Below are positions 5,632 to 8,339 of a stretch of DNA of 8,339 bases, piece after piece. The stretch comes from Patescibacteria group bacterium (GTDB lineage: Bacteria > Patescibacteriota > Minisyncoccia > Phycocordibacterales > Phycocordibacteraceae), in assembly GCA_018823385.1 (NCBI GenBank), contig JAHJIK010000035.1, positions 1 through 8,339 on the forward strand, read 5' to 3'. The translations under genes and the position numbers were made by a program. The notes beneath the pieces are model-generated. The model saw only the letters and a list, made by a program, of their open reading frames with translations, was not told where the DNA came from and ran no database searches. Numbering within the stretch: the stretch's first letter is position 1; every line of letters begins with the position of its first letter.

Positions 5632-6699
5632 CTATAGGTATCGTTCGAACGTTTTAGGATCAAGCGCACGCTCGTACGCGTGTTCAATCGTCACCTCACC
5701 GCGTCGCACAAGCTCGGCAAGTGATCGATCCATATCAATCATACCGTCCTGTGAAGAGGTCTGAATCACCGTTGTGATTTCGTGTGTACGACCTTCACGA
5801 ATAAGGTTTGAAACGGCACTATTGTTAATCAACAACTCGTACGCTGGAATAAGTCCGCCTGAAATGCGAGGCACCAAGCGCTGAGAGAAAATACCCGCCA
5901 GCGATCCAGCCAACTGCACACGCACCTGACCCTGCTGGTTTGGCGGGAACATATCGATAATACGGTCGATGGTTTGTGCTGCATTGTTGGTGTGGAGTGT
6001 TGAAAGCACCAAGTGTCCTGTTTCAGCTGCAGTAACCGCAGAAGAAATAGTTTCCTGGTCACGCATCTCTCCCACCATGATTACGTTCACGTCTTCACGG
6101 AATGCAGACTGCAACGCTGATTGGAAGTTAGGGGTATCAAGGTGTACTTCACGCTGGTGAATGAGTGACTTCTTTGGTGTGTATAGGTACTCAACCGGGT
6201 CTTCAATCGTTACGATATGCTCTGCTCTCGTTTCATTAATGCGATCGATAAGAGCGGCAAGAGTTGTTGACTTACCCTGCCCCACCGGCCCCACCACCAA
6301 GAAGAATCCTTGCTGGCGCTGCGTGAACACTTCAAGAATCGGTGGAAGGTTAAGATCCGTCAGAGTACGTAGCTCATTCTGAATCAAACGCATTGCGATA
6401 GTTACGGTTCCCTGCACTACGTATCCGTTCACACGGAAACGAGCGTCTCCTTTGTGAGAGTATGAGAAGTCTATTGCCTGCTTATCCTGAAAGGTTTCCC
6501 ATCGGTTAGGTGGCGCAAGCTCTTTAAGGATTGCCTCACTTTCAGCTGGCGTCACTGGTGCCTGCTGCAGTAACGGTACCAATGCCCCAGCCACACGAAT
6601 CATCGGGTGGGCATTTGCAGAAATATGGAGGTCTGAACCTGCTTCACTGACTACAGTATCTAAAAATTGGTGAATGCGGGATGGGGCTGCGTCGCTCAT
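5632..6699 (-). CDS. pilT: Type IV pilus retraction ATPase PilT
   Basis: A 355-residue hexameric ATPase of the secretion-ATPase superfamily that depolymerises the pilus. Walker A is GPVGQGKST (137-145), differing from the common GPTGSGKST but with the P-loop Gly, Lys and Ser/Thr intact. The Asp box is TIEDPVEY (164-171), Walker B is VNVIMVGEMRD (204-214), and the His box is TGHLVLSTLHTN (227-238). The PilT signature AIRNLIRE appears as AVSNLIRE (295-302), and the C-terminus has GMIDMDRSLAELVRRG, which together separate it from PilB. There is no zinc cysteine cluster, as expected for PilT. The N-terminal PAS-like part (1-105) includes GSDLHISANAHPMIRVAG. The ATG at 6699 overlaps the receiver gene stop by ATGA. 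It is followed by pilC after two bases. Confidence 0.96.
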   Translation of the reverse strand: MSDAAPSRIHQFLDTVVSEAGSDLHISANAHPMIRVAGALVPLLQQAPVTPAESEAILKELAPPNRWETFQDKQAIDFSYSHKGDARFRVNGYVVQGTVTIAMRLIQNELRTLTDLNLPPILEVFTQRQQGFFLVVGPVGQGKSTTLAALIDRINETRAEHIVTIEDPVEYLYTPKKSLIHQREVHLDTPNFQSALQSAFREDVNVIMVGEMRDQETISSAVTAAETGHLVLSTLHTNNAAQTIDRIIDMFPPNQQGQVRVQLAGSLAGIFSQRLVPRISGGLIPAYELLINNSAVSNLIREGRTHEITTVIQTSSQDGMIDMDRSLAELVRRGEVTIEHAYERALDPKTFERYL

Positions 6700-7082
6700 G
6701 CTGGTTTCTCGATTATTGAAATAGTTTCTGAATATACCTCTGAAGGAATAGCCGATGCTTTTATAATGTATCCGTTTGCGCCTAAATCTTTTGCCCGCTT
6801 CATGTCTGACTCCTGACCCTGATTGGAAAGTATGATTACTTTCGCTTGTGGAATGAGTTTTTCTTTCCGCACGGTATCAAGCACATCAAACCCTCCTATC
6901 TCTGGCATCACGACGTCGAGTAGTACGGCGTCAGGTGGAGGAAGGGTGCGAAGTGCTTCCAACCCCTCTTTCCCTCCTTGGAACGCGGTTACATCATGAC
7001 CCCCCGCCTTAAACTTCACCGCGTACATATCGAGAAGGAATCGATCGTCGTCTATGAGAAATATGCGGTAGGTGTTTGCCAT
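6696..7082 (-). CDS. Stand-alone CheY-like response regulator receiver
   Basis: A 128-residue single-domain receiver with no output domain. The acidic pocket is D11-D13 in LIDDDRF, the likely phosphorylated aspartate is D56 in LLDVVMPEIGG, the switch Ser is S86 in ILSNQG, and the conserved Lys is K108 in YIIKAS. All key residues are in place, so phosphorylation should be possible. It is wedged between the extension ATPase gene (eight bases upstream) and the retraction ATPase gene (4-base ATGA overlap), so it is likely made together with both and may adjust their activity by binding one of them or PilC. That is inference. No histidine kinase is in the window. PilG and PilH of other T4P systems are similar stand-alone receivers, but orthology cannot be claimed. 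Confidence 0.92.
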   Translation of the reverse strand: MANTYRIFLIDDDRFLLDMYAVKFKAGGHDVTAFQGGKEGLEALRTLPPPDAVLLDVVMPEIGGFDVLDTVRKEKLIPQAKVIILSNQGQESDMKRAKDLGANGYIIKASAIPSEVYSETISIIEKPA

Positions 7083-7090
7083 ACTGAGTA

Positions 7091-8339
7091 TTAGGTTGTC
7101 GATTCGAGGGCATCACCGCCGAGAGTATTAACTTCTTCGAACGGAATCTCTCCTGCGAGTGCTTTTATGATAGCATCCTCTCGCATCGTCAACATACCCT
7201 GTGCACGTGCTGCCGCATATACTTTCTCTTCCACTGGCTCGTTCAATACCACCCGCTCTAGCTCATCATTCATCTTAAGAATCTCAAACACCGCTAGTCG
7301 TCCTCTCGTTCCGTTTGGACAATCTGGTGTAGCGCTTGCGTGGTACAGATTCTTAAATTCAGGAATTCTACCACGCGCACTTTCAGGTAAGTCAGCAAAC
7401 TGTTTCTCGAGCAGTATTCTGAGGCTGTCCGTTACCGGTGCCGGCTCTCCCCCGCCAGGGCACAGACGCTGTACCAATCGTTGCCCGATTGCGGCAATCA
7501 AGGTTGGTGCGATGAGGTATGGATCCACACCCATGTCTACCAAACGAGGGATAACACCTGCAGCAGTGTTGGTGTGAATCGTTGAGAATACCAAGTGACC
7601 GGTAAGGGCAGCCTGGATTGCAAGCTGTGCAGTCTCTTTATCGCGAATCTCTCCCACCATGATGATGTCGGGGTCCTGACGCAAGATAGAACGAAGTCCT
7701 GATGCAAATGTGTACCCAATCTCCGGGTGTACCTGCGACTGCGATACACCGCTAATTTCATACTCAACTGGGTCTTCAATTGAAACCACGTTTGACGCTT
7801 CTCGATCAAGCTCTGACATCATGGCAAACAGTGTCGTTGATTTACCTGAACCGGTTGGGCCTGCAATCAATACAATGCCGTATGGCTCCTTAATGATTTG
7901 ACGAATTGTAGCAAGGTCATCCTCAGAAAATCCAACCTTCTCAAGGGTTGCAATTGATTTCGCGCGGTCAAGAATTCGCATCACCACCTTTTCACCAAAC
8001 TGTGTTGGGAACGTAGATACACGGAAATCGATACGACGACTTTCAACCGTAGCGGAGAAGCGTCCGTCTTGCGGCTTTCGCTTTTCGTCCAAGCGAATCT
8101 GCGCAAGGATTTTGATACGTGCCACTACCGCCGGATGCACTTTTGCAGGAAGCTCAAGCGAGGTGTGCAATTCACCATCCATACGGAATCGAACCTGTGT
8201 CTTTTCAGGACTTGGTTCGATGTGAATGTCTGATGCTCCACCTTCCACGGCGTACCGCAAGATAGTCGCTACGATTTTCGTTACAGGCGCATCAGCTTTA
8301 ATAGTGGTTTCAATCGGTGCAGCGTCGTCTTTGCTTGAA
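7091..8339 (-). CDS. pilB: Type IV pilus extension ATPase PilB (5' end beyond window)
   Basis: A hexameric ATPase that drives pilus assembly from the cytoplasmic face. About 415 residues are visible and the reading frame stays open to the edge, so the N-terminal GspE_N-type domain lies outside; TTG at 8260 is an internal Leu codon, not the start. The visible part begins with APVTKIVATILRYAVEGGASDIHIEP, the usual PilB/GspE entry. Counting from the first full codon, Walker A GPTGSGKST is at about 160-168, the Asp box SIEDPVEYEI at 186-195, Walker B DPDIIMVGEIRD at 222-233 and the His box TGHLVFSTIHTN at 246-257. The zinc tetracysteine region is degenerate: LCPGGG where LCxxC is expected and DCPNGTRGR where GCxxCxxTGYxGR is expected, leaving two of four cysteines. 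The stop at 7093-7091 precedes the receiver gene by eight bases. Confidence 0.96.
   Translation of the reverse strand, partial: SSKDDAAPIETTIKADAPVTKIVATILRYAVEGGASDIHIEPSPEKTQVRFRMDGELHTSLELPAKVHPAVVARIKILAQIRLDEKRKPQDGRFSATVESRRIDFRVSTFPTQFGEKVVMRILDRAKSIATLEKVGFSEDDLATIRQIIKEPYGIVLIAGPTGSGKSTTLFAMMSELDREASNVVSIEDPVEYEISGVSQSQVHPEIGYTFASGLRSILRQDPDIIMVGEIRDKETAQLAIQAALTGHLVFSTIHTNTAAGVIPRLVDMGVDPYLIAPTLIAAIGQRLVQRLCPGGGEPAPVTDSLRILLEKQFADLPESARGRIPEFKNLYHASATPDCPNGTRGRLAVFEILKMNDELERVVLNEPVEEKVYAAARAQGMLTMREDAIIKALAGEIPFEEVNTLGGDALESTT

Noticed and set aside
336..7093. Use of genetic code 25 (TGA read as Gly), as in some Patescibacteria
   Set aside because: TGA ends the GspH-like, PilV-like and receiver genes exactly at ATGA overlaps with the next start, so it acts as a stop here.
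7167..7577. 136-codon open frame on the plus strand
   Set aside because: Antisense to the C-terminal part of pilB; low-complexity Ser/Arg-rich product typical of a shadow frame.
8258..8260. TTG at 8260 as the true start of PilB
   Set aside because: The frame stays open upstream and encodes APVTKIVATI, a conserved internal PilB segment, so the gene simply runs off the window.

Overview
The window is a gene-dense block of a type IV pilus (T4P) locus, with every gene on the minus strand; transcription therefore runs from position 8339 towards position 1. The protein style points to a member of the Candidate Phyla Radiation (Patescibacteria, most like Parcubacteria). The evidence is the PilB–response regulator–PilT–PilC order, pilins carrying a YWCVDS(S/T)G motif, a PilX-like protein with AFYAADSALECALYYDQQ and a C-terminal RRVERGLKV tail, a PilT with Walker A GPVGQGKST, and a LigA N-terminus of the EALDSLKHDL type. 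TGA is used as a stop codon at several tight gene junctions, which argues against the code-25 lineages (Gracilibacteria, Absconditabacteria). The taxonomic placement is an inference from recognised protein features, not from a search.

Layout in transcription order: (1) 8339-7091, the extension ATPase PilB, whose N-terminus lies outside the window; (2) 7082-6696, a stand-alone CheY-like receiver; (3) 6699-5632, the retraction ATPase PilT; (4) 5629-4421, the inner-membrane platform PilC; (5) a roughly 100-base gap (4420-4319) with a perfect DnaA-box match and a possible -10 element; (6) two tandem pilins, 4318-3875 and 3777-3241, each followed by a long near-perfect palindromic terminator; (7) 3172-2432, the prepilin peptidase PilD; (8) four pseudopilin or minor-pilin genes, 2453-1785 (GspH/FimT-like), 1788-1264 (PilW/GspJ-like), 1261-788 (PilV/GspI-like) and 791-336 (PilX/GspK-like); (9) 310-1, the start of ligA (NAD+-dependent DNA ligase), cut by the window edge.

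The genes form one machine. PilB and PilT power assembly and disassembly through PilC. PilD trims the leaders of the two pilins and the four minor pilins. The minor pilins probably form the tip or priming complex, and the receiver protein may link pilus activity to a signal. Most junctions are 4-base ATGA overlaps or gaps of 2-8 bases, so the segments pilB-pilC and pilD-pilX look like tightly coupled operons. The two pilins are set apart as separately terminated units.

The most unusual points are these. The two pilins share an almost identical 98-base stretch at their 5' ends, while the rest of the genes has diverged strongly, suggesting gene conversion or modular exchange. Long palindromes bracket the second pilin. 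PilD, PilB and LigA each have altered family motifs. Shine-Dalgarno sequences at normal spacing are almost absent. There is no gene-free stretch longer than about 100 bases.
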